Assembly (NCBI GenBank): GCA_028713995.1
Contig: JAQTNF010000014.1
Span: 1-53,458 of the forward strand
Length of the DNA stretch: 53,458 nucleotides
Direction of reading: 5' to 3'
Source: Deltaproteobacteria bacterium
Lineage (GTDB): Bacteria; Myxococcota_A; Polyangia; JAAYKL01
Part shown: positions 38,005-46,354 of the stretch, one piece after another
Layout of the letters: each line of letters begins with the position of its first letter
Position numbering within the stretch: the first letter of the stretch is position 1
Position numbers and translations under genes: made by a program
The notes under the pieces: generated by a model
What the model was told of the DNA's origin: nothing
Database searches by the model: none
What the model saw: the letters and a program-made list of their open reading frames with translations, nothing else

Positions 38005-41000
38005 ATGGCGCGGTTTGGTTCCATTGAAGAGCTGCACGGTTTCAGGGAGATGCTGCGCGACAACCCGCAGGGGAAGCGCCCGCGCATCGTGGTATGCGCC
38101 GGCACGGCGTGTCAGGCCTCAAGCTCGAGCGACATCATCCGGATCGCGAAGAAGCACATCATCGAGGAGAACCTCTTCGACAGGATTTCGATCGGAATCA
38201 CGGGCTGTCACGGGTTCTGCGAGATGGGGCCGTTCGTGCTGACCCTGCCCCAGAACGCGTTCTACGCCCAGGTCAAGCTCGAGGACGTGCCGCGCATCAT
38301 CGGCGCGGTGCTGGCCGGCGCCTACGTCGAGGATCTCCTGTACCGGGATCCGAAGACCGGGGAGGTGTACCGCAGCAGGGACGACATCCCGTTCTTCAAG
38401 AACCAGCGGCGCTCGATCCTGGGACTCAACCAGCACGTGGATCCCATCCGGATCAACGACTACGTGGCGGCCATGGGCTACCAGGCCCTCGAGCTGGCCC
38501 TCGGCCGGAAGGACCCCGCGTGGGTCGTGGGCCAGGTGAAGAGATCGGGGCTGCGGGGCCGCGGCGGCGCGGGCTTCCTGACCGGCGCCAAGTGGGAGCT
38601 GCTCGCGCGTGCGAACGGGTCGTCCGGAAAGTACCTCGTGTGCAACGCCGACGAGGGCGACCCCGGCGCGTACATGGATCGCAGCATCCTCGAGGGCAAC
38701 CCGCACAGCATCATCGAGGGGATGACCATCGGCGCGTACGGCACCGGGGCGACCGAGGGCGTAGTCTACGTGCGCAACGAGTACCCGCTCGCGATCAAGC
38801 ACCTCACCATCGCCCTCCGGCAGGCGCGGGACATGGGGCTCCTCGGCGAGAACATCCTCGGGACCGGCTTCTCCTTCGACGTCTCGGTGGTGCGCGGGGC
38901 GGGCGCGTTCGTGTGCGGCGAGGAGACGGCGCTCATGCGGTCGATCGAGGGCAGGACGGGCGAGCCGCGCCAGAGACCGCCGTTCCCGATTGAGAAGGGC
39001 ATCAACGGCAGGCCGACGTCCATCAACAACGTGGAGACGTGGGCGAATGTCCCGTTCATCTTCCGGCAGGGCGCGGACGAGTTCGCCCGGGTCGGGACGC
39101 CCGGCAACTCCGGCACCAAGATCTTCAGCCTCGTCGGCAAGATCAGAAACACGGGCCTCGTCGAGGTGCCCATGGGCGTGACGATCCGGCGGATCGTTTA
39201 CGACATCGGCGGCGGGCCGTCGGGCAAGGCCCGCATCAAGGCCGTGCAGACCGGCGGGCCGTCCGGCGGTTGCATCCCGGCCGAGAAGTTCGATCTCGCC
39301 ATCGACTACGACAGCCTGGCCAAGGCCGGCTCGATCATGGGCTCCGGCGGCATGATCGTGATGGACGAGAACACGTGCATGGTGGACGTGGCGCGGTACT
39401 ACATGAACTTCCTGCGCAAGGAGTCGTGCGGCAAGTGCTTTACCTGCCGCAAGGGCACGCAGCGCATGTACGAGCTCCTGGACGACATCACCAAGGGGCG
39501 CGGCAGGCTCGAGGACCTCGACCTGCTCAAGGAGCTTGCGGTCGCGGTGAAGGAGTCGACCATGTGCGGGCTCGGCCAGACCGCGGCGAACCCCGTGCTC
39601 AGCACGCTCAAGTACTTCCGCCACGAGTACGAGCGGCACATCGTCGACAAGAGGTGCGACGCGCTCGTCTGCAAGGAGCTGACCGGCGCGGCGTGCCAGC
39701 GGACGTGCCCGCTGGGCACCGAGGCGTGGCGCTACGTGGCCCACATCCGGCGCGGGGAGTACGATCAAGCGTACCGCGTGATCCGGGAGGCGAACCCCTT
39801 CCCGTCGGTCTGCGCGCGGGTGTGCAACCACCCGTGCGAGAGCCGGTGCAAGGCGGGCGACGGCGGCAACCAGCCCGTGGCGATCCGGGCGCTCAAGCGC
39901 TTCGTCGTCGATCGCGTGGATCCTTCCGTCTACAAGGCGAGCAAGGCCGCGAAGAGCACGCCGCCCCCCCCTCGCGTGGCGATCGTGGGAGCCGGGCCGG
40001 CCGGGCTCGCAGCCGCCCATTACCTCTCGCTGCAGGGCTACCCCAGCACGGTTTTCGAGTCGGAGGACCGTCCCGGCGGCATGCTGTGGGGCGGCATCCC
40101 GGAGTACCGGCTGCCGCGGGAGACCCTGCGCAAGGAGATCGATGCCGTCGTCGACGGCAACGTCACGCTCGAATGCAAGAAGAGGCTGGGAGTCGACATG
40201 ACGATCGGCGGCCTTTTCGCGGAGGGCTTCAAAGCCGTCTTCCTCGCGCTCGGAGCGCACAAGAGCCGGCGGCTCGGGCTCGAGGGTGAGGACGTGGCCG
40301 GCGTCCACCCCTCCATGCAATTCCTCAAGGCCTACAACCTGCGGGGGGAGAGCTTGGCTCAGGGTCACGTCGGCGTCGTCGGCGGAGGGAACTCGGCCGT
40401 GGACGCGGCGAGGCTGGCGCTCCGGCAGAAGGGCGTGAAGAGCGTTACGATCTTCTACCGGCGCACCCGCGAGGAGATGCCGGCCTTCGAGGAGGAGATC
40501 GAGGAGGCGCTGCACGAGGGCGTGCGGCTCGAGGTGCTGGTCGCGCCGACACGCATCCTCTCGAAGAGCGGCAAGCTCACCGGCGTCGAGCTCCTGAAGA
40601 ACGAGCTGGGGCCCCTGGACGCCTCGGGCCGCCGCGCGCCGGTCCCCGTCGCGGGATCGGAGCACGTCGTCGAGCTCGATACCCTGATCGTGGGCATCGG
40701 CGAGGAGCCGACCGTCGAGTGCGTCACGGGGGAAAACGGGACCAGCGTCGGCCTCGTGGACGGCAACCGCGTCAAAACGGACTGCCGCACGATGAGCACC
40801 AGCATGCCGGGCGTGTTTGCGGGCGGCGACGTGGAAACCGGCCCGAAGACCGTCGTGGACGCCATCGCCGCGGGCAAGAAGGCCGCCGCGATCATCGGCA
40901 GGTACTTGCGCGGCGAGGCCCTTGAGCAACCGGCGGTGCCGGCGCTGCCGCGGATCTACGTGGAGCCGATGCCGTCCGGGGACGGGGATGCCATGGATCT

Positions 41001-41169
41001 GCCGCGGGTCGTCCCGGCCACCCTCAAGGTGGAGGCGAGGCGGTCGTGCATGGCCGAGGTGGAAGGCGTCGTGTCCGAGACGGACGCCGTGCGGGAGGCA
41101 TCCCGGTGCCTGAGGTGCGATCTCGAGTTCACGCAGCCGAAGCCCGCCGCAGTGAAAGAGTCGGCGTAG
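38005..41169 (+). CDS. NuoF-NfnB/GltD fusion: flavin-FeS NAD(P)H oxidoreductase subunit
   Basis: The protein has 1054 residues in three parts. Residues 25-80: 2Fe-2S thioredoxin-like (Cys31, 36, 68, 72). Residues ~110-545: NuoF core with FMN/NADH loop GRGGAGF (185-191), CNADEGDPGAY, and a 4Fe-4S site Cys475/478/481/521. Residues ~550-970: GltD/NfnB-like module with Cys564/568 and Cys603/607/611/615 for two 4Fe-4S clusters, FAD motif GAGPAG (662-667), and NAD(P) motif GGGNSA (793-798) followed by YRRT, typical of NADPH binders. The layout matches the large subunit of Stn-type transhydrogenases and SfrB/Nfn-related enzymes, where flavin bifurcation links NADH, NADPH and ferredoxin. Cytosolic. 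Which flavin bifurcates is inferred, not shown. Confidence 0.92.
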   Translation: MARFGSIEELHGFREMLRDNPQGKRPRIVVCAGTACQASSSSDIIRIAKKHIIEENLFDRISIGITGCHGFCEMGPFVLTLPQNAFYAQVKLEDVPRIIGAVLAGAYVEDLLYRDPKTGEVYRSRDDIPFFKNQRRSILGLNQHVDPIRINDYVAAMGYQALELALGRKDPAWVVGQVKRSGLRGRGGAGFLTGAKWELLARANGSSGKYLVCNADEGDPGAYMDRSILEGNPHSIIEGMTIGAYGTGATEGVVYVRNEYPLAIKHLTIALRQARDMGLLGENILGTGFSFDVSVVRGAGAFVCGEETALMRSIEGRTGEPRQRPPFPIEKGINGRPTSINNVETWANVPFIFRQGADEFARVGTPGNSGTKIFSLVGKIRNTGLVEVPMGVTIRRIVYDIGGGPSGKARIKAVQTGGPSGGCIPAEKFDLAIDYDSLAKAGSIMGSGGMIVMDENTCMVDVARYYMNFLRKESCGKCFTCRKGTQRMYELLDDITKGRGRLEDLDLLKELAVAVKESTMCGLGQTAANPVLSTLKYFRHEYERHIVDKRCDALVCKELTGAACQRTCPLGTEAWRYVAHIRRGEYDQAYRVIREANPFPSVCARVCNHPCESRCKAGDGGNQPVAIRALKRFVVDRVDPSVYKASKAAKSTPPPPRVAIVGAGPAGLAAAHYLSLQGYPSTVFESEDRPGGMLWGGIPEYRLPRETLRKEIDAVVDGNVTLECKKRLGVDMTIGGLFAEGFKAVFLALGAHKSRRLGLEGEDVAGVHPSMQFLKAYNLRGESLAQGHVGVVGGGNSAVDAARLALRQKGVKSVTIFYRRTREEMPAFEEEIEEALHEGVRLEVLVAPTRILSKSGKLTGVELLKNELGPLDASGRRAPVPVAGSEHVVELDTLIVGIGEEPTVECVTGENGTSVGLVDGNRVKTDCRTMSTSMPGVFAGGDVETGPKTVVDAIAAGKKAAAIIGRYLRGEALEQPAVPALPRIYVEPMPSGDGDAMDLPRVVPATLKVEARRSCMAEVEGVVSETDAVREASRCLRCDLEFTQPKPAAVKESA

Positions 41170-41181
41170 GAGGCCCACGCT

Positions 41182-41859
41182 ATGATCACCTTGAACATCA
41201 ACGGCCTCAACGTCTCAGTCGAAGAGGGCACCACCGTGCTCGAGGCCGCGCGTTTCATCGGCTTCCCGATCCCGACCCTGTGCCACATGGACGGCCTCAG
41301 CCCCTACGGGGCCTGTCGCGTGTGCCTCGTGGAGATCGGGAAGGAGCCGAGGACGAAGCTCGTGTCGTCGTGCACGTATCCAGCAGAGGAAGGGCTCGTG
41401 GTCCGCACGGCATCCTCGCGCGTGGTCCGCACGCGCAGGATGGTCATCGAGCTCCTCCTGGCGAGCTGCCCGCAGTCCAAGGTCATCCAGGACCTGGCGT
41501 CGTCCCATGGCGTGAACAAGCAGCGCTTCAAGCAGGAGCACGACGACTGCATCCTGTGCGGCCTGTGCGTGCGCATGTGCTCGGAGCAGATGATGGCAAA
41601 GGCCATCGGCTTCAGCGGCAGGGGGAACGAGAGGGCCCTCGGCACGCCGTTCAACGTCAAGTCCGAGGCATGCAGGCAGTGCGGCGGGTGCATCTACGTG
41701 TGCCCCGCGTGCCAGCTGCGCTGCTCCTACACGGAAAAGGACAGTCCCGTCTGCGGAGGCTGCCAGAACCTGCCCCCGCCGTGTCTCGAGAAGGAGAAGT
41801 TCGACGACATGATGTGCTTCATGTCGCCCTGTGTCGCCTGTGAAATCGCCCCGAAATGA
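41182..41859 (+). CDS. Ferredoxin-type 2Fe-2S/2x4Fe-4S electron-transfer subunit (NuoG/HydA N-terminal like)
   Basis: The protein has 225 residues. The N-terminal plant-type 2Fe-2S domain has Cys34, 45, 48, 64 (YGACRVCLVEIG). The NuoG His-Cys 4Fe-4S site is degenerate (only ASCPQS remains). Two 4Fe-4S clusters follow: Cys123/126/129/133 (CILCGLCVRMC) and Cys164/167/170/174 (CRQCGGCIYVC). A remarkable C-terminal tail has eight more cysteines (177, 181, 191, 194, 201, 212, 217, 220), enough for one or two additional clusters. It probably bridges the NuoF-type subunit to the FMN subunit or to a soluble ferredoxin. Start 12 bases after the fusion gene. Confidence 0.9.
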   Translation: MITLNINGLNVSVEEGTTVLEAARFIGFPIPTLCHMDGLSPYGACRVCLVEIGKEPRTKLVSSCTYPAEEGLVVRTASSRVVRTRRMVIELLLASCPQSKVIQDLASSHGVNKQRFKQEHDDCILCGLCVRMCSEQMMAKAIGFSGRGNERALGTPFNVKSEACRQCGGCIYVCPACQLRCSYTEKDSPVCGGCQNLPPPCLEKEKFDDMMCFMSPCVACEIAPK

Positions 41860-41882
41860 TGGTCAGAAAGGAGCTGCAAACC

Positions 41883-43496
41883 ATGTCGTTTTCAAGGACA
41901 AACGCGTCGGCCGCAACACTCACCAAGAACAGGACCGAGGGATCGATCCAACACAGCTCGGGCATGTGCGTCACGTGCGTCGACGGGTGCATCGGCATGT
42001 GCGAGATCGGGAAGTCGGCCTACCGCGGCCACGAGGTGATCTACCCGCAGCCCTTCGGCGTGATCACCACGGCGGCCGAGAAGGATTACCCGGTCGACTA
42101 TTCCCATTTCAGCATCATGGGCGGGGTCATCGGGGCCAAGGGCATCGAGGCCGACAGCGACAAGGCCGTCTTCCCTGCGGTCAATCTCGAGGTCGTGTTC
42201 GGCCGCGACCGCGGGATCAAGTTCAGGTACCCGTGGCTCATCCCCGGCATCGGCTCCACCAACATCGCCAAGAACAACTGGGAAGGGCTGGCCATCGGAT
42301 CGGCGCTGGCGGGGACGGGGCTCACGATCGGCGAGAACGTGGCGGGCATGGATCCCGAGGCCGTGATCAAGGACGGGCGCGTGGTCGACACCGCCGACCT
42401 GAAGCGCAGGGTGCGGCTCTACAAGGACCATCAGCGCGACGGGTATGGCGCGATCATCGTGCAGGCCAACGTCGAGGACGCGCGCCTCGGGGTCCAGGAG
42501 TACGCCATCGAGAAGCTGGGGGCGCAGGCCGTCGAGATGAAGTGGGGCCAGGGCGCCAAGAACATCGGCGGCGAGGTGAAGATCCGCGAGCTCAAGAAGG
42601 CGCAGATGCTCCATCAGCGGGGCTACATCGTCCTGCCCGATCCCACCGATCCCGTTGTGATTGCAGCCTTCGAGCACGGCGCGTTCAAGGAGTTCGAGCG
42701 GCACTCCCGCGTGGGGATGGTAGACGAAGAAGCCTTCGCGCGGCGAGTGGAGCAACTGCGCAAGGCCGGCGCCAAGTACATCTTCCTCAAGACCGGCGCC
42801 TATCGTCCGGCAGCGCTCGCCCTCGCCGTGTCGTTCGCCTCCAAGTTCAAGCTCGATCTGCTCACCGTGGACGGCGCCGGCGGAGGGACCGGCATGAGCC
42901 CCTGGCGCATGATGAACGAATGGGGCCTGCCGCCGGTCGCGATCCACTCGCTGCTCCACGGCTACGTGAAGCGCGTGGCCGAGGCCGGCGGGCACGTCCC
43001 GGCCATCGCCGTGGCCGGCGGGTTCTCGTTCGAGGACCACATCTTCAAGGCACTGGCGCTCGGCGCGCCCTATGTGAAGCTGGTCGGCATGGCGCGCGCC
43101 CCGATCGCCGCCGCCATGGTCGGCAAGACCATCGGCCAGGCCATCGACAGCGGCAACCTGCCCGTCTACGTGGAGCGGTTCGGGAGCAGCAAGGACGAGA
43201 TCTTCGTCACGTCCGCCTCCCTTCGCGAGGAGATCGGCCACAAGGAGTTCGAGAGCCTGCCCGCGGGCGCCATCGGCCTGTACACCTACTACGAGCGGCT
43301 GGCCCAAGGCGTCAGGCAGCTCATGGCCGGCAGCCGCAAGTTCGCGCTCGAGCACATCTCCCGCGACGACATCGCGTCCCTGACGCGCGAGGCCTCCGAC
43401 ATGAGCGGCATCCCCCACATCATGGACGTGGACAAGGCCGAGGTCGAAGGTATCCTTGGCGGCCGCGCCGCACGCTCGAAGAGCGCCAAGGGTTAG
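41883..43496 (+). CDS. FMN-binding glutamate-synthase-like protein with novel N-terminal Cys motif
   Basis: The protein has 537 residues, starting at 41883 after AAAGGAG (an ATG at 41856 is less likely). It is a glutamate synthase alpha-like TIM barrel: HFSIMGGVIGAKG, GQGAKNIGGEVKI, LTVDGAGGGTGMSPWRMMNEWGLPP and VAGGFSFEDHIFKALALGA; the phosphate-binding loops suit FMN. The glutaminase domain is absent, and the 3Fe-4S ligands of true GltB (C-x5-C-x4-C near NTCPVGVAT) are missing. Instead, the only cysteines are Cys29, 32, 36, 40 in CVTCVDGCIGMC, a probable cluster site. So it is unlikely to be a normal GltS; it may reduce an unknown compound using electrons from the preceding subunits. Confidence 0.88.
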   Translation: MSFSRTNASAATLTKNRTEGSIQHSSGMCVTCVDGCIGMCEIGKSAYRGHEVIYPQPFGVITTAAEKDYPVDYSHFSIMGGVIGAKGIEADSDKAVFPAVNLEVVFGRDRGIKFRYPWLIPGIGSTNIAKNNWEGLAIGSALAGTGLTIGENVAGMDPEAVIKDGRVVDTADLKRRVRLYKDHQRDGYGAIIVQANVEDARLGVQEYAIEKLGAQAVEMKWGQGAKNIGGEVKIRELKKAQMLHQRGYIVLPDPTDPVVIAAFEHGAFKEFERHSRVGMVDEEAFARRVEQLRKAGAKYIFLKTGAYRPAALALAVSFASKFKLDLLTVDGAGGGTGMSPWRMMNEWGLPPVAIHSLLHGYVKRVAEAGGHVPAIAVAGGFSFEDHIFKALALGAPYVKLVGMARAPIAAAMVGKTIGQAIDSGNLPVYVERFGSSKDEIFVTSASLREEIGHKEFESLPAGAIGLYTYYERLAQGVRQLMAGSRKFALEHISRDDIASLTREASDMSGIPHIMDVDKAEVEGILGGRAARSKSAKG

Positions 43497-43526
43497 TCCT
43501 GCGTCCCGGCCGCGCCGCGCTTCCGC

Positions 43527-43555
43527 TTGACCCACGGGCCTTCATCGGCTAGATG
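43527..43555 (+). promoter_or_regulatory. Candidate promoter of rpsF-rpsR-rplI-dnaB
   Basis: TTGACC (43527-43532), a 17-base spacer and TAGATG (43550-43555). This would give a ~85-base leader containing the hairpin at 43603-43625 before rpsF. Confidence 0.35.
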
Positions 43556-43602
43556 ACATCCTCTTCACGCAAGGGCGCACGGGGCGTCCTCGCTGACTCC
43601 TT

Positions 43603-43625
43603 GCTCCGGGCTTTGCTCCCGGGGC
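43603..43625 (+). promoter_or_regulatory. Leader hairpin upstream of rpsF
   Basis: GCTCCGGG and CCCGGGGC form an 8-bp stem (one G-U pair) around a CTTTGCT loop, ending 21 bases before the rpsF ATG. rpsF leaders in many bacteria bind the S6:S18 dimer for autoregulation; this stem could be such an element, but the conserved CCG-bulge structure was not demonstrated. Confidence 0.3.
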
Positions 43626-43646
43626 TTGACCCAGAAGGAGGCTCTC

Positions 43647-44198
43647 ATGGCCAATCCATTGCCCAAGCACAGGGCGCGGGAGTACGAGACGATCTTCATT
43701 CTCGACCCCGAGTGCCCCTCGGACGTGACCGACCAGATCGCGGCGCGCCTTCGGGACGTGATCGCGAGATTGGAAGGCAAGCTGCTGCGCGCCGAGAACT
43801 GGGGCCGCAGGCGGCTCGCCTATCCGGTCCGCAAGCACAACAAGGGAATCTATATCTACCTCAAGTACCTGGGGTACTCGGACATGGTGGCCGAGCTCGA
43901 GCGCAACCTGCGCATGATCGAGCGCGTCATCAAGCACATGACGGTCAAGCTCGAGGAGGACGTGAACCCCGAGACCAAGGCCGTGCGCGACGAGGACATC
44001 TCGTTCGTTCCGCAGTTCGAGGAGGAGATCGACGAGCCCGCTCCCCCCGCTCCGGTGGAGGCGGCGGAGCCCGCGGAGAGCGACGCCCCGGCGTGCGCCA
44101 GCTCGGGCTCGGTCGAGCTGGCCGAGGGAGAGGAAAACGAAGACGCTGACACGTCCGACGCGGGCGACGAGCCCGGGTCGGACGAGGAAGAGAAGTAG
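43647..44198 (+). CDS. rpsF: 30S ribosomal protein S6
   Basis: The protein has 183 residues. The ATG at 43647 follows AGAAGGAGG. S6 core (~9-110): YETIFILDPECP, ENWGRRRLAYPVRKHNKGIY, and MIERVIKHMTVKLEED. S6 pairs with S18 on the 30S platform. The protein carries an unusually long acidic tail (~115-183, rich in Glu, Asp, Ala and Pro), absent in E. coli apart from its modified glutamates. First gene of the ribosomal/replication operon, 9 bases before rpsR. Confidence 0.96.
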   Translation: MANPLPKHRAREYETIFILDPECPSDVTDQIAARLRDVIARLEGKLLRAENWGRRRLAYPVRKHNKGIYIYLKYLGYSDMVAELERNLRMIERVIKHMTVKLEEDVNPETKAVRDEDISFVPQFEEEIDEPAPPAPVEAAEPAESDAPACASSGSVELAEGEENEDADTSDAGDEPGSDEEEK

Positions 44199-44207
44199 GA
44201 GGGCGCC

Positions 44208-44459
44208 ATGTCGGAAAGACCGAAAGCAGATGGACGCCGCCGTGGTCGGAGGCGCCGGGTGTGTAGGTTCTGCGCGGACAAGAACCTGAAGATCGACTAC
44301 AAGGACGCGCAGGGAATCCGCTACTTCATCTCGGAGCGGGGCAAGATCGTGCCGCGTCGTATCTCGGGCAACTGCGCCAAGCACCAGCGGCAGATCTGCG
44401 TAGCCATCAAGCGGGCGAGAAACATCGCCCTGATGCCCTTCACGGCGTCGAACAGGTAG
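44208..44459 (+). CDS. rpsR: 30S ribosomal protein S18
   Basis: The protein has 83 residues. Basic N-terminus, then [39 protein letters not shown] and [19 protein letters not shown]. It retains CxxC...C..H, the zinc-binding (C+) form. Overlaps nothing; SD TAGGAGG precedes it. Binds S6 in the 30S subunit. Confidence 0.97.
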   Translation: MSERPKADGRRRGRRRRVCRFCADKNLKIDYKDAQGIRYFISERGKIVPRRISGNCAKHQRQICVAIKRARNIALMPFTASNR

Positions 44460-44468
44460 GAGGGAGCC

Positions 44469-44912
44469 ATGAAGGTCATTCTTCGCGAGGACGTGGCCCA
44501 CCTCGGAAAGCCCGGGGCCGTCGTGTCCGTGAAACCCGGCTATGCCCGCAACTTCCTCATCCCGCAGGGGCTCGCGGCGCTGGCCACCTCGCGCAACATC
44601 AAGATGATGGAGCACGAGCTCAAGGTCATTGAGCGCCAGATCGACACGTCCAAGGCCGAGGCCGAGGAGGTCAAGCAGCGCCTGGCCGCGGTCAGCGTCA
44701 CAGTGGCCAAGCAGGCCGGCGAGAGCGACAAGCTCTTCGGCTCCGTGACCACCAAGGACGTCGAGGCGGCGCTTGCCAAGGAAGGCATCACCGTGGACCG
44801 CAGGCGCATTGTCATCGCCGAGGCGATCAAGGCCCTCGGGGTCTACACGGTGCAGGTGAAGCTGCACGGCGGGCTCGCCGCCGACCTCAAGGTCTGGGTG
44901 GTGCGCCAGTAG
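44469..44912 (+). CDS. rplI: 50S ribosomal protein L9
   Basis: The protein has 147 residues, full length. The N-domain reads MKVILREDVAHLGKPGAVV, VKPGYARNFLIPQGLA; then the long connecting helix and the C-domain (KLFGSVTTKDVEAALAK, ITVDRRRIVIAEAIKALGVYTV). L9 sits at the base of the L1 stalk. Good SD (TAGGAGG). Third gene of the rpsF operon. Confidence 0.97.
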   Translation: MKVILREDVAHLGKPGAVVSVKPGYARNFLIPQGLAALATSRNIKMMEHELKVIERQIDTSKAEAEEVKQRLAAVSVTVAKQAGESDKLFGSVTTKDVEAALAKEGITVDRRRIVIAEAIKALGVYTVQVKLHGGLAADLKVWVVRQ

Positions 44913-44935
44913 GATCCTCACCGCAAGGGGGAACG

Positions 44936-46327
44936 ATGGCCAAGCCGCCTTCGAATCTTCAAGGTCAAGGGTCGAAGCCCGCCCCGTCCGAGGGGCGCGT
45001 CCCTCCCTACAGCCAGGAGAGCGAAGCCGCGGTGCTCGGCGGCATCCTGCTCAAGAACGACGCGCTTCCGGCCGTGCAGGAGATCCTCAACTCCGAGGAC
45101 TTCTACGTGGAGGCGCACCGGCGCATCTATTCGGCCGTGGAGGCCCTGTCGGCCGCGTCCCAGCCCGTGGATCACGTAACGCTCGGCAATGAGCTCAAGA
45201 AGCGCGGCGACCTGGACAAGATCGGGGGGGTCAAGGCGCTCGCCGACCTGACCGAGCACGTGGCGACCGCGGCCAATGTGGAGCACTACGCGCGCATCGT
45301 GAAGGAGAAGGCCGCGGTGCGGCGCATGATCTACGCCGCGGCGCAGGTCATGGCCGACGGGTACGGCGACTACGGCGAGGCCGAGGAGTTCCTGGACGCG
45401 GCCGAGTCGGCCGTTTTCGAGGCCGCGAAGCAGCGAATCCGTTCGCCCTACCAGCACATCACCGAGATCCTGAACAAGACGTTCGGCGAGCTCGAGCTGG
45501 CCGCGGGCCGCGGCGGCGAGATCACGGGCACGCCCTCGGGCTTCGCCCTGCTCGACAAGAAGACCGCCGGGTTCCAGCCGTCCGACCTCGTCATCCTGGC
45601 CGGCCGCCCGTCCATGGGAAAGACCGCGCTGGCGCTCAACATGGCCGTCAACGCCGCGATGAAGACCAAGTTCCCGGTGCTCATCTTCTCGCTCGAGATG
45701 TCGAAGGACCAGGTGGCGCGCCGCATGCTCGCCGCGGAAGGGCGCGTGGACGCGTCCAAGATGAGGTCCAACTCGCTCGCCAAGGACGACTGGCCGCGGC
45801 TCATCGAGGCGGCCAACCGCCTGTCGCAGACGCGCATCTACGTCGACGACTCGCCGGGCATCACGCCCCTCGAGATCCGAGCCAAGTGCCGGCGCCTCGC
45901 GGCCGAGGGCAGGCCCGCGCTCGTGGTCGTCGACTACATGCAGCTCATGCGCGGCGGGTCGCGCCGCACCGACAACCGGGAGCAGGAGATCTCCGAGATC
46001 TCGCGATCGCTCAAGGGGCTCGCCAAGGAGCTCGACATCCCGATCGTCGCCCTGTCCCAGCTCAACCGCGCGGTCGAGAGCCGCACGGACAAGCGGCCCA
46101 TGATGTCGGATCTGCGCGAGTCCGGGGCCATCGAGCAGGACGCGGACCTCATCCTCTTCGTGTACCGCGACGAGTTCTACCACAAGGACTCCGACAAGCA
46201 GGGCATCACCGAGATCATCATCGGCAAGCAGCGCTCCGGCCCGATCGGGACGGTGGAGGTGCGCTTCTTCAGCGAGTACACGCGTTTCGAGAACCTGGCC
46301 GAAGGCGGGGAGCCGGAAGGCTACTGA
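44936..46327 (+). CDS. dnaB: Replicative DNA helicase DnaB
   Basis: The protein has 463 residues. N-terminal domain (~23-125: PYSQESEAAVLGGILL), linker, and RecA-like helicase core with Walker A GRPSMGKT (223-230), Walker B LVVVDYMQLM, then SRSLKGLAKELDIPIVALSQLNR and the Arg finger region near the end (GKQRSGPIGTVEV). Hexameric 5'-3' helicase of the replication fork. No intein. Follows rplI by 23 bases, the classical rpsF-rpsR-rplI-dnaB order. Confidence 0.97.
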   Translation: MAKPPSNLQGQGSKPAPSEGRVPPYSQESEAAVLGGILLKNDALPAVQEILNSEDFYVEAHRRIYSAVEALSAASQPVDHVTLGNELKKRGDLDKIGGVKALADLTEHVATAANVEHYARIVKEKAAVRRMIYAAAQVMADGYGDYGEAEEFLDAAESAVFEAAKQRIRSPYQHITEILNKTFGELELAAGRGGEITGTPSGFALLDKKTAGFQPSDLVILAGRPSMGKTALALNMAVNAAMKTKFPVLIFSLEMSKDQVARRMLAAEGRVDASKMRSNSLAKDDWPRLIEAANRLSQTRIYVDDSPGITPLEIRAKCRRLAAEGRPALVVVDYMQLMRGGSRRTDNREQEISEISRSLKGLAKELDIPIVALSQLNRAVESRTDKRPMMSDLRESGAIEQDADLILFVYRDEFYHKDSDKQGITEIIIGKQRSGPIGTVEVRFFSEYTRFENLAEGGEPEGY

Positions 46328-46354
46328 GGTGGCCGCTTCGCGGTGCCCGGCCCA

